Assembly: GCF_000002995.4 (NCBI RefSeq) | Contig: NW_025062475.1 | Location: forward strand, 6,018,187-6,082,186 | DNA from: Brugia malayi | Lineage: Eukaryota > Nematoda > Chromadorea > Rhabditida > Onchocercidae | DNA: 64,000 nt | Direction: 5' to 3' | Shown: positions 38,701 to 54,190 of the stretch, piece after piece | How positions within the stretch are numbered: the stretch's first letter is position 1 | Layout: the number at the start of each line of letters is the position of its first letter | Translations under genes and position numbers: made by a program | The notes under the pieces: generated by a model | Database searches by the model: none | Told to the model about the DNA's origin: nothing | The model's input: only the letters and a program-made list of their open reading frames with translations

Positions 38701-39595
38701 TTTCACCCGCAGCAACAATTACTTGCATTTAAAGGAAATTATTAATGGCTTAAAAATAATAACAATAATAAAAGTAGAAGGCATCATACCACTTCATATG
38801 TAAAGTGGGGACTGAATATGACCTTAGGATTAAATAATCTTGTCGATTTTACATTATTTTCCCACAATCTGGCAATTGTATCGATTTTATAGATGGTTGA
38901 AAATGCTGAAGATTTCTGTAAAGCACTTGGTATACCATTTCGAATTGTATGCATTGTTTCGGGAGAACTAAATAATGCTGCGGCGAAAAAGCTTGATTTA
39001 GAAGCGTGGTTTCCAGGCAGTGCCGCATTCAGGTTCTTTCTATTTTATTCTCAGATTCTGTTGAAAAATTGTGTCTTACTCTATAAACTTTTTCGAATTT
39101 TCCTTTAACAGTCATTGTTCAGAGAATTGGTTTCTTGTTCGAATTGTACCGATTATCAAGCTCGACGTTTGAAAATTCGTTATGGGAAAACGAAAAAGTT
39201 GGATGGTGAAGTATGTTCTTTCTTTAATTGGTGCTATAGAAAATTCATTCCTGATGTTCAGGAGGTTCCACTAAGTTTGAAGATATTTGGTTAAATTTTT
39301 CTTTATCTATAATACTCATTGTTTCGAATCTTCTTTGATTTTGATAGAAATTCTTCTTGATTTACTTGGTGTAAACATATTAATTTATCGTATGTAGGTA
39401 TCTTACGTACATATGTTGAATGGTACAATGTGTGCAACTACACGTGTATTATGTGCGTTATTGGAAAATTATCAAGAAGAAAATGGTATACGTGTTCCGG
39501 AAATTCTAAGACAATTTATGCCACATCCCTACAAGGAATTAATACCATTCATTAAGGAAGCACCGATTGAAAATGATTTAAAGAAAATAAATTAA
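35763..39595 (+). CDS. sars-1: cytosolic seryl-tRNA synthetase, 484 aa
   Basis: Class II aminoacyl-tRNA synthetase charging tRNA-Ser (and tRNA-Sec). Eleven exons: 35763-35898, 36716-36786, 36855-36938, 37142-37360, 37615-37695, 37781-37936, 38018-38182, 38244-38360, 38893-39032, 39123-39210, 39398-39595, all in phase. The start [18 protein letters not shown] is the conserved eukaryotic SerRS N-terminus. The two-helix tRNA-binding arm covers roughly residues 40-165 ([20 protein letters not shown]). Class II motif 2 is [18 protein letters not shown]; motif 3 is [20 protein letters not shown]. The motif 1 region is [20 protein letters not shown]. The C-terminus is short, without a long basic tail. 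Intron 2 has a GC donor (GCACGT at 36787); no GT alternative keeps frame. Confidence 0.97.
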
Positions 39596-41453
39596 TGCTA
39601 CTGTTTATTTTATGTATTGCTATTGCTTAATTATGAAAAGATTTTTTTTTTTGATGTCTTCATTTATTGCGTTCTGTTTCTTAAATGATGTAATTTTTTC
39701 TTCTGCATATATTTTTTATTTATTTATTTTTTTTTTTTTTGTGAAATGATGACTTATGTTGTTTTTGGTTATAAAGGCAGCTTTTTCCTGACATATCTTT
39801 TCTGACTTCACCAAATCTAAACTGCTATACATTGATGCCTGTAAAAATAATAAGCTATATAAGGGATTTCAACACAATCTCAATACTTACTGATATGAAA
39901 TGTCGCTGAACGTTTGTTATTCAGCTGAAGTTCACTGTAAAATTATCACCGGTGCAAAAATTAATGGTGTATTACTTTCATACTTTGCTTTCGTCTCTTG
40001 GTATTTTATCACGATAGGAAGAAGGCAAAGCAGTAGGAGCAAAGGGCGAGACGGCGTGTTAGACAGCAGGACGATTTTTTAATGTATTTTTTTCTTGGTT
40101 GAAGAAATAAGATTTTTTTGGTAAATTGGTTAATAATTTTATTCTGTAAAACTGAATGTGACGATATGGGATGGATCAGGTGTAATGACTTATCATTTTG
40201 ATGTATAGTAGTTTCTGCTTCCTGTACTACTTTATTTATAGTTATAAAGACAAATTGGTTATGTTAATACGTCTGCAACATGCACTACTTCGTCACCATA
40301 GGTATGTTATTTTTTATGATAATTTATGCTTCAAGATGATGTTTTACTCATTTGATGAAGAATGGATAAATTTTAGGTATTATTATTACAAAAAGTAGTC
40401 TCTATAATCATTGTCACAAAATTTATTTTATGAAGAATGATATTACATAGAATCGTAGTAATTGTGATAACGAGTGTTATGAATATTTCTTGAATGTATA
40501 TTATTTATAGTATTCAGTAAGTACAGAATAAAGATTTTCCTACAACATTTAATTGGAAATTATTTATAATTTGAAAATTATATTTTGAAATCATAGAGTT
40601 AATCACATATTAAATAATAATATTCTTCTAGTACAACAAAACAATGTAAAAAAAATTACAGTTGAAAAGATTCATGGATATGATTCTGAATGCAGAAATG
40701 TCTGAACTATATCTGAAAGTTTATAAATATTCATTAATAGTTTCGCTAAATAAGTGGTTAATTGTTCTTCAGGGTTTTTTTTCAAAATGTAATTCACAAA
40801 ATCAGATCAGCAGAATCGTTGAAAATTTTTTCTTTTCAATTCAATTTCAAAACCAAATTCACTTAATATTGTGTGCTTCATTGAATTTGATCGAATTCCA
40901 AAATAAATTGTTCGCATCAGTTCACTGCATGTTCAACTCTCCTCTTACCTCTTATCAAGTCTTTCCTAAGTACAATTTCAATCCTGTTTACTGTCTGACC
41001 AAAGAAAATTAACTAACCAAAAATGACCATCATCTATCTCCTAAGTAAGTTACTTTTGAAAATTCATCAAATAAAATTAGCTCAGTGTACTTCTAGCAAT
41101 TGGTCAGTAGAAAGTTGTGGAAATGGATTACAAAATCTGCAGAGGAATTCCATTAATTTATTCTAAACAGGTAGGTATGCGACATAAGCATTCTTACTTT
41201 CATATTGCACCAGGTAATTAATTTGACAAGACGGTTTAACTTGCGCTTCGTTCCATTTATTTATCATCTTCTATTCATTGCGGTATGTTCCGTTTCGCTG
41301 AAGGACACTGTGACTGCATCATTTTTTCTTCATATTTTTTGGGTCTTTCTTGAGATTTGGTGATATTATTGAGATGACTGCAAACTTAATTAGCATTGTT
41401 TTATTATTTGTTTATATTTCCTCTCTTACTAGACCTATTTAATTACCAGGTGT
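39596..41453. other. intergenic, no supported gene
   Basis: 1.9 kb, T-rich, covering the synthetase 3' UTR and the promoter of the small membrane-protein gene. A 116-codon open frame at 40662-41012 gives Phe/Ser/Asn-rich filler without splice context. Nothing else of note. Confidence 0.45.
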
Positions 41454-42171
41454 ATGCATTTCAATGATATTAACGATAGCATGGAAGAAAGCAAAGACCT
41501 CATCCTGTACAATTCACAGGCTCTTTCTTTCCCCGCAATCCCACAATTATGGCATGCTTCCCAACAACCGTTCATGCCATATTATTTCACTTCATCACCA
41601 CCGCGATATTATCCATCCTTACCATATCTGTCTCAATACTCGAATGCAACGGTAAGTTAAAATATAATTTATATGACTTCACACACTCAGGTATAAATCA
41701 TATTCCGTTAAATATAATCGAATTCCCTGAGGAACAATCGTCCCCATCTTAGGTGTGTATAGCGCCACGAAGAACAATTACCGAGATGGATCATGATGGA
41801 AGATCACTGTTTTGCTAATGCTGCGTAATGAGCACCAAATATTTGACTGCATTAAAATAATTAGCAGGTAGCTTTAACAGAATGAGTAATAAAATAATCT
41901 GGCATTCCGGCAAACGGTTGATTAATCACTTCGATCCTGCTGTTGGATCATACTAAAATAAGCTGATAGTATCGGTAGTAATTCATGCAGATAAAAACGA
42001 CTGTCATTTCAGGCAATGATCCGACAACAAAAATACCGAAGTAAGGAAATGCGAAAGTCAAGTAAAACAAATTTCTGGTGTGCCGGCATAGCTCAACTGC
42101 TGTGGACAATAGTCGTGATAATTGCATCAGGTCTGCTCGCCATTTTAATACTTGCACTTGTTGTTGTTTAA
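41454..42171 (+). CDS. small Pro/Tyr-rich protein with C-terminal membrane anchor, 118 aa
   Basis: Not recognised. Two exons, 41454-41651 and 42013-42171, join in phase 0. The N-terminal 66 residues are rich in Pro, Tyr, Ser and Gln (YYFTSSPPRYYPSLPYLSQY) and look disordered. A basic stretch follows (RQQKYRSKEMRKSSK). The last roughly 30 residues are a single hydrophobic segment (LLWTIVVIIASGLLAILI) ending at the stop, so topology is tail-anchored or type II with a cytosolic Pro-rich domain. The ATG lies four bases after ATTACCAG, a likely SL acceptor. A second Met occurs at codon 10. Pro/Tyr motifs could bind WW or SH3 domains; that is inference. Confidence 0.6.
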
Positions 42172-43651
42172 CAACATTGTTGGTAAAATGTATGAGTTCA
42201 AATTTCTCGGAAAGAAACGCAATTATAAATCAAAAGAAGTCACTGAATAAAAAAGCTGTGGTCAAGTGACCAAAAAACAGATAGTTTTGTAGACTTTGCT
42301 TTTATACACCACTGTTTTTAAATGTAACAAGTCAATAACGGTTCAAGAAAATTGTATAAATGCCTGGTTTCTTGTAATAATCACACTGCAAATACCATTT
42401 ATATATGATGCATTGATGCATAAAATTGTTCATGATCCTAACATGAAATGAGCATAATTATAAATACTATGTTGTTAAGGGGTTACGCTAAAATGTTTAT
42501 TTTTCGCAGAAAGCTTCATACAATTAAACATGAATAGCACTTCTTTATCTGTTGCAAAAAATTTGAAATGGAAGGTTTCTGCAATTCACACACATAGTGG
42601 AGGATAGGATCTCACAAAAAACTGTACACTTTTTTTTTCTTTTGAATTAAACATACTTATTCAACACTTGTTTTCAAGCCTGAAGTAGATAAGAGATGTG
42701 AATCAACGAAATGTCAAATGAAAAAAACCACATATGTGCTAGAACTAAAACTGTGATACGTTGGAAAAAAGATTACATATAGGTCATTGTACAGTTGCAA
42801 TTTATTTGAATTATCACAAAAGAAAAACGGAAGGATTGATTTAAAGATGAGAACACCACAAAGAATGCGCAGTCAAATTTACTTCAACTACTCTTTAAAT
42901 ATTTGACATGCTACAGCGATAAATCTAAATAAACTACATATGTATCTTTTTGCAAAAGCATATTTTTATACAAATCATTATAACAAAATAAACTACAATT
43001 GAGCTGCTCATAGAACGAAAATTAACGATGATCATCTATCTTTTGATTTCTTTCTGTTAGCTCTCCCACGGGTCCTGTCAGCAGTACAGTGCTTGATGAA
43101 TGCTTCCTTTAAAAAAATATGTCAATTTCCAGGATTTCGGGAGAATTGTCAAATTATTTTCATCAGTGGAATCACTGTTTTTAAAACTTGTAAATTTCAA
43201 CTACGCAGAGTGCTATCAGAGATAAGAAACGATAGTTGTAAATGAGTAGATTTACAGCACTAAAGTCAATCATAATTTTTATGTCTTTTGGCTGCTTCCT
43301 CTTATTTGGATCTATCCAATTATAAAAGATAAATCATTGTTATTTGAAAAAGTTATTGTTCATAGTCAGAAAGAATTAGCATACAATTACTTATTCATCA
43401 ATTTGTTCAACGCTCCAAAACACTTGAACACATTTAAGCTTCGATTGCCAAATCAAAAACTGAATGATTTAAAAAAGAAAGGGAAAACCTAACGAGAGAA
43501 AAGCAAATAAACTTTCATAGTTTCACATAAAGAAATGATTTTTGCAATGTATGACTAAATTTCAGTATTCAGAAAAGTTCGAATTTCTATTAATTTTAAG
43601 AAAAAGAATCCGCATGACGACGATCTCTTATAGTACTTCACTGAAAAGCTA
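42172..43651. other. convergent intergenic region, no supported gene
   Basis: 1.5 kb between the stops of two convergent genes. AT-rich with no coding evidence. Probably both 3' UTRs. Confidence 0.5.
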
Positions 43652-47252
<3,601 letters not shown>

Positions 47253-48787
47253 CTAAAAAATTTTAAATATCGAGTGTAAATATTACTGGGAAGGATTTCA
47301 AAATAAGTAAATAATTTAATTATCCTATCTTTCTCACAGTGAAAATGTAAAAGAATGAGCAAGAAAAGAAAATTAACAAGTGTGGTTGATGTGGAAATCT
47401 AAAAAGGACAGCTTGTTCTCTATCGATTTTCAGTTAAACTCTTGAATGAAAAAATATGAAAATACTTGAAGAGATCATATCACTTCATTCATGGAAGGTA
47501 TACAGTGAGATGTAAAGCTCAAGGCAGGAAGACTGGCACTGAAGCAGTAAAGTAATTCAGATCAGAAGTGAATAAGATATTGGTACTTGATCTCTCGATC
47601 GCTAATCAGCATCTTAGCAAACTGATGATACAAGCTTCTACACTAAGAAAATCGAACAAAACTATTAGGACAGCTTATGAAAAACTACAAAAACTGTAAG
47701 GAAAAGAGTAAATGGAATAAATAATCCTCTAGACTCATAGATCAATCGATGAAAGTTTTTGAGGGAAAAACCATTAGAAGATAGGAGCATTATTATGATT
47801 CATACGGAGATGCAATGACCTCTCACTCTAATTCACCTTTGACTTCGACATCTGATTCTTGACACACTAATTTTAGTGCATGACAGAGACAATAATTTAT
47901 TAAATTTTTTTTTCCAACTTCCTGAACAGTTATGTTCACTTATTCTCATTTTATTCTTTCATTTCTCTCTCCAATCAAAAAAAAAAAAACTAACATTACA
48001 GCGATTCAACAGACAAATGATATTCTTGCAATTCCAATTTGCTGAGTAATTCTCATTATGACATTATAACCTTAGTTACGGTGAGGTGAAAAAAAAAATC
48101 AATTTAAGGTTGATAACATGAACAAAGGTTTGTTATTTGCCGTGCTCGAAAAATGCAATATTAAAAATTTTAATTGTGTTGAAACTTGAAAATATTCCAA
48201 AAATTACATAAGAGGAGATCATAGAAAGTTGAAATTCAGCTGTTCAGCTGAACATTAAGAAACATACAAATACAAATTTGGTAAGAAAAAAAAAAGAATT
48301 TCAATTAAAAAAAATTAAAACTTAGTCCTAAACGATGAAAAAGACCCAGAAACAATTAATTATATTTGCTAAGCTTATCATAGCATATCATAAAACCTAC
48401 CAACATTGCTGCTTTCAATGTAAATGTTTGGTAAAACAATGAATGTAACAAGTATTTTAACGCATCTCGATTCGACCAATATTTACAATTCAAATGTGCA
48501 ATAGAAAAATTGTGATGCCCAGGTGTATGCTAGGCGTATGCTAATGATTTCAAAAATTTAAATATCTTTTACGAGCATCTGATGAACTTTTTAGTCTGAA
48601 TGTATCAGGCGCTTCAGTAACACTAAGCTTTCATAGAATAATTCAATACTGACTACCTTTTTTCCTGTTGTTCCCATATTTCAGATGAAAGCAGAATTCG
48701 AAAGCAGATGCAAAACCTACTATGTTTTAAGGATACCACGTATCTTCATCAAGAACGAAATTGACAATTTGTAAAGAGACATTTTAC

Positions 48788-48811
48788 CTTATCAATTTCT
48801 TTCTGCATCAT
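48788..48811 (-). CDS. candidate alternative first exon of UDP-glucose pyrophosphorylase (short)
   Basis: ATG ATG at 48811 encodes MMQKEIDK and ends in phase 0 at a GTAAAA donor, matching the phase-0 acceptor at 47252. A TTATAG and an AATCAG lie 15-30 bases upstream and could serve as SL acceptors. Short, so chance is possible. Confidence 0.35.
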
Positions 48812-51546
48812 ATTTTCGACCAGAACTGATTTCAGCCCTATAACCGTGAACGGCGATCAGCTCCGAAAATAACTATCCTTCAAATGCTAAAAATCAAAGT
48901 TCATAATTCCTTTCGGCACGAATACTTTGCTCCGTCAGGGATAAAACATTACAACGGCTGATGTTTGCTTCCTTTCTTGAATGATGTAAAAATTGAAAAA
49001 ATTTTTACATCCAACTTTTTCCAGAACTACAACAGCTTGTCATTAAGAAATTCCTACATATCACATAATAATTGAATCACTGTAGATGTTAAATTACACA
49101 CTAGGACTATAAAAACATCGAATTTACTGAAATTGATTTAGAGTACTAATCTTAGAATATTATAAAACTGATTATATAACTTCAAGACACAAATAGTAAG
49201 GACAGTGAGAATAACAAGTACTGGTTCAATAGACAAGTGTAACGAAAGCCATTACAGTTACAGGTAGTTTTTTTTTTTTTTTTTTATTATGATAAAAATA
49301 CAAATAATGGAATATTTCATTCCCAACGATAAAAGATCGGAAGAGATGAACTTAAATAGGCAATAAATGAGTTTTATTTTCCATTTAAATCAAAATTTAA
49401 ATATTGGAATACGACGAAGTTCTGTTCAGCACCTCAATTAATATGACTGCCAGTTTTTTTATTTCAAATATTTAAATACAGATGTACTAACGATTAGATG
49501 ATGGTGAACAGTGCTAGTAAGTACAGTGTACACGTGAAAGACAAAATATCAAAAAAGAGACAGGAATAGTTAAATTGGAAATTGTAATATTGATTTTAAT
49601 AACTCAAATCCATGGAAAAAATTGATCAAGGAAAACTTCTTATGAATGGTGAGAGAATACTTCAACAACATTTCTAAGCTCTTCTTTTCCGAAATACGTC
49701 TACATATACCTTCCGAAATACATTGGCGATGCTTAACTTTTTATTATGTAACCCATAGTTTATAGCAGGCTTTGAACGCAAGTGATCAATAATATCAATA
49801 ATATAAGATAAACATTACGAATAGAGGTTAACAACAAAATGAATTGAAAGATCTGACGTCGTAAACATATGTTGAATGTAAATTCCTCTACGCACTACTT
49901 TCTGTCTTATCTCGATGAGTTCAAAACACATGATCACAAAAAACTGGTAGTCGCATTAAAAGATCAAAGGTACATCCAGCAAGGAATGCACAAAAAGTAC
50001 ATTTTATAGCCATTATCACAATTATCTAGAGTTAAATACATAAAATTACTCCGTCATGTAATCGTATGAACACTAATTGGTGAATTTCTGAAATAAACAA
50101 ACAGTCAGTGCAGTTAACTAGTGAGTCCGATCAACTTTCTGGACAGAATATAAAAGGTATACCTGAACTGTTGAATAAAGAACAGATTGAAAAAAAGAAC
50201 GAAAAAAACCTGCATTTCTTAAAGCTTCACGACGTTTATAGACACTGCTTAGAGACGCGAACATACAAATTGATTAGCCTCAATATAATTTTTATAAATT
50301 TTGCTAAGGAGACAGCAAACTTAGCTTACTAAAAAGCCTATATATTGAAATTCATTAGAAAGATAAAAGAGTTTAACGGTATTACTCCCAAAAATTCGAA
50401 AAATTAATGAATGTAAAGAGATACTAGAACAGATGCGAACAAATGCACTCACACCAAAAGTTAAGAATTGAAACAGCAAAGATGGATAGCACTATTCTTT
50501 CAAAGAATGTGAATGTGAAAATTTCTGATAAAAACTACTGTTTATCACTGAAGGGAAGCACTGAAAAAAAAAAACAAATCAATGGGCTGGAAGGGAGGGG
50601 CAAACTGTGAAGAATGGATCATTTCACTTTGAAGTAAATGTTAGCTAATGAAAAATACCTTATGTTACTCGACATGACTGCTCACCACAAAATAAAGCTT
50701 TTATCAGCAGTGAAAAAATTCACACTACGGTCAACATTTTCTTTTGATTATCAGATGGATCATGGTGCACCGATCTATGTAAGACGTTCTCGTAGTATTA
50801 AATTACCTATCGACAATTCAGTGGAACTATCAAACTTTGCGCATTATACTAATTTCCTCGGAAACCCATTATATTCAGAACTACACGTTGCAAATATAGC
50901 AGGATGTAACATTTAAAATACCCAAAGAGTTACCCAGTCTCTGATTAAGAAATTTTTCATTGCGTTAAAAATAATTTTAATCATTAATAGATGAATGGTT
51001 GACAGTGCATGCTTGCAGTTAACAAAAGGCAAACAGCAACAGGTAGTCAAAGAACCTGATTTCTTATCGGAATCTACTGGTTGTTGTTATTTGAGAAATA
51101 AAAAAATACATATATATACTGAGGTTCAGCGACTCGGAGACAAATGTTATATAAGACAGTAAAGTGATTATGATAAACATTGCATAAGACAGTTATCTAT
51201 TAAACTGAACTTTCTCAAATAGATTTTATTATAAGTAAGCTTAAACGATAAAGGTTCCTCCAGCGTAATGGAATTCAAGCTGCTAAAAAGCTGTCTCATT
51301 TATTGATTATGAAAGTGAGGGTTGACATTTGTCAGTAAGAGATACCGACAGGTTAGAATGAATAGTCGAATAAAGTACCATAATTTTTTGAAATATTTCA
51401 AATCTTAACTAAGTAAATGATTGTTTTCGTGCATTGAAATCTCTAGATTCGAAATGAATCCATAATATTTGAAATTTAGTCTTACATAGTCCTCCCAAAC
51501 TTCAAAGACAATATTTCGAATTTAAGGGAAACGATAATCAAGCAAC

Positions 51547-51618
51547 CTTAAGTGCACGCTCTCGAAGATGGCCAGATAGTCCAGAATTAAACCGATAACG
51601 ATCGCCTTTCTCAGCCAT
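51547..51618 (-). CDS. candidate first exon of UDP-glucose pyrophosphorylase (24 codons)
   Basis: ATG at 51618 encodes MAEKGDRYRFNSGLSGHLRE plus four residues, ends at a GTTGCT donor in phase 0, and is preceded by AACAG directly at the start codon. It would join in frame to 47252 across a 4.3-kb intron. It could instead begin an undetected gene inside that interval. Confidence 0.4.
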
Positions 51619-53261
51619 TCTGTTTGACAGCAGATGATACTTCAGCCTAAAAAAGTACAATAAGACAATATGAGTAGCTTCTCCATAAGTTAATAAAGAG
51701 TTAATTTCAGTGTCATCGGGATTCCGATAATAGTACCTTCAGAATTTCCGCTTTTGCTTATACAGTTCACGGGTTCATAAATGAATACAGAAACAAATGC
51801 AAAAACTAAGGTAGTATATTACTTAACACAAATTAACTACAACAATTTACTTTTGCTTGATATGCAGATGCATACGAATTCGTGTGCATCCTTTTTCTAA
51901 GAAGAATTAAGTGAAATAACTCAAAAACTTTCCCGCCTTCTGAACGAAAAATTTCACAGTATCAGTCAACCACTTTAATGCAACATTCAGGACCTGTTCC
52001 AAAAGTTCTAAAAGTGCAATAAAAAAAATTGTTCCAAAAGTGAAATATGAGGAAAAAAGGTTGCAGTCAAAAGTATGAAGAATGATTAAAGAAAAAAGGT
52101 AAATGATTACAATACTTTGAAGCTTGTAAAATAAATGAAACAAAGGACATAAATCGTCAAAATGCTGCTTTTGAGAACTCCGTTAAAAAAAAATGATAAA
52201 TGAAATTCAATAGATATAAGAAATTTAATATGCTGATAAGCAATAACATGATGCTAATAACAACTCTCTTTATGCCTTTTCAGCACAGCAACAATTTTTA
52301 CACTCCTTCTTAAGCACTTTTAAATCGATGTAATATCTTTATCCATATTCTTTGACAAAAGCAAATATTACGAGATATAGTGGCAAAATTGAGCAAAACT
52401 TTTGATTTTCATCGAATTAATGGAGTAAAGAATACATAAGATAAACAATCAAAGTTATTAATGTAAAGACCGCTTAATGATACAACAAGTGTAATATATA
52501 TATGTGAGGCAATATTTTGAAGGAGATCCTTCATCTCATTTTCTTCCAAAGAAAAATTTGATGTAAGTGAGAAGGCATCACAAGAAATGTAAATTCAAAC
52601 TTAGAAGAATCATCGAAGTTAAAAATAACATGATTTAGGTCCTCCATTGTGTACTGGATCTATATACTCCATGAAGTGAAGAGCATTCTACAGCATCGTA
52701 TTCACCAAACTGGGAATCTCAAACTGAAAATACCTCAAAAGAACTTTATTTCGTTCGCATGTCACCGTCTGACGATAATGTCAAACTCAGTTCACAATAC
52801 ATCATTTCATGTAGTGCATTATGACGTATATGTTTTCGATAATAAAAGTTTTAACGGCAGAACAGCTGTTATTGAAGAAATAGAACCAACATTTCAATGA
52901 AGTGGGGAATTACTCCGTGCAAAAGAAAGAGAAGAAGCAATGTTCAGTGATTAAGTTCATTCAAAACATTGTAACGAATGTCCTTGCAGCCAGTTGTGAT
53001 GATCAACACCTGATAATTCACTTTGAACATTGCCACCACCTTTCTATACTATTGCATCAACATAACGCGGAGAACTTTGAGATAAGGACAACACCTGAAA
53101 CTATGCTCAAGCTCACCAAACTACCTAACATTTGTAACATCAGATTATGAAAACATATACCTGTTTACTGGTCACAATATCCTTCCCACCATCTCTCAAG
53201 AAGACACTCTTCCCAGTTATGATTAAATCGAAACTGCCAATGAATCTAGGCGATTGTGAGC

Positions 53262-53325
53262 TGCTTAGAAACAATTGCTTTCCCTTAACAAATGTGATGT
53301 GCTTAGAAACAATTGCTTTCCCTTA
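53262..53325 (+). repeat. 26-bp direct repeat, two copies
   Basis: Identical 26-bp copies at 53262-53287 and 53300-53325 (core TTAGAAACAATTGCTTTCCC), separated by 12 bp and immediately left of the larger tandem duplication. Confidence 0.85.
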
Positions 53326-53334
53326 CCTCACACT

Positions 53335-53562
53335 TTAAACAAAATATTTTATTAAAACCTCTGTCAGCCATGCACACCAGACTCCTCACTTTGGATTTCT
53401 TAAAAAGCTTGGATTGAATTTAACATTTTAATACTTGACCTGCAAAGCTTAAACAAAATATTTTATTAAAACCTCTGTCAGCCATGCACACCAGACTCCT
53501 CACTTTGGATTTCTTAAAAAGCTTGGATTGAATTTAACATTTTAATGCTTGACCTGCAAAGC
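53335..53562 (+). repeat. 114-bp tandem duplication, two near-identical copies
   Basis: Copies at 53335-53448 and 53449-53562 differ at only one or two bases (one A/G difference near the end, one at the boundary). Recent duplication in non-coding DNA, or an assembly artefact. Confidence 0.9.
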
Positions 53563-54190
53563 TTAAGAAGCGGTGAATGCTCACAGAATATACAGAATAA
53601 CGAATATGAAGATTAAGAACGGTATTTCATACCAACAAAACACAGTGCGCCGAATGTAGTATTTTAATAATTCGAGTAATGAAACTATGTATGAAATTAT
53701 TAATTCAAAAAAAAAAAAAAATCTCTCCTTTCCCAATCAACATCTAAGCAATATGTGGTAGAATATAAAAAAATCCAGCGGAAAGTAACGACATTATTAC
53801 ATGCTTTAAAAAATGCTACTCTCGTCCCTAAGATTTCAGGCTTATACTCTTTTCTTCATTTTCCAACACTTCATTCTACCATGCATGCATTTATCTATCA
53901 CACCGAATTTACCAACCAAATAGTGAAAAAAAAGTAGTTTAATTTTCTTCCAAATAAATCCATATTAGTCAATTTAAGCAAACGGAAAACAAAAAACTGC
54001 AACTTCATATAGCAGATCATCGAACTAAGAAACAACTTATGACCAGTTAGTGATTTCGTTTTTCTAAAATCATAATCACTAGATCAATAAAAATAAATGA
54101 ACAGTCAACTACACAACAAATTCTTTCAAAAAATCAGGAAACCGCGATTATTCAGCTCTTTCCAAAATTTTCACAGAAAATACTGCATTA

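Larger units (their letters stand above)
47253..54190. other. long intronic/intergenic stretch
   Basis: Probable first intron(s) of UDP-glucose pyrophosphorylase to 51.5 kb, then intergenic DNA to the ZNF622 stop. Plus-strand open frames at 50108-50332, 50638-50916 and 52649-53338 have no recognised domain. Two tandem duplications lie at 53.26-53.56 kb. No mobile-element protein was identified. Confidence 0.45.
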
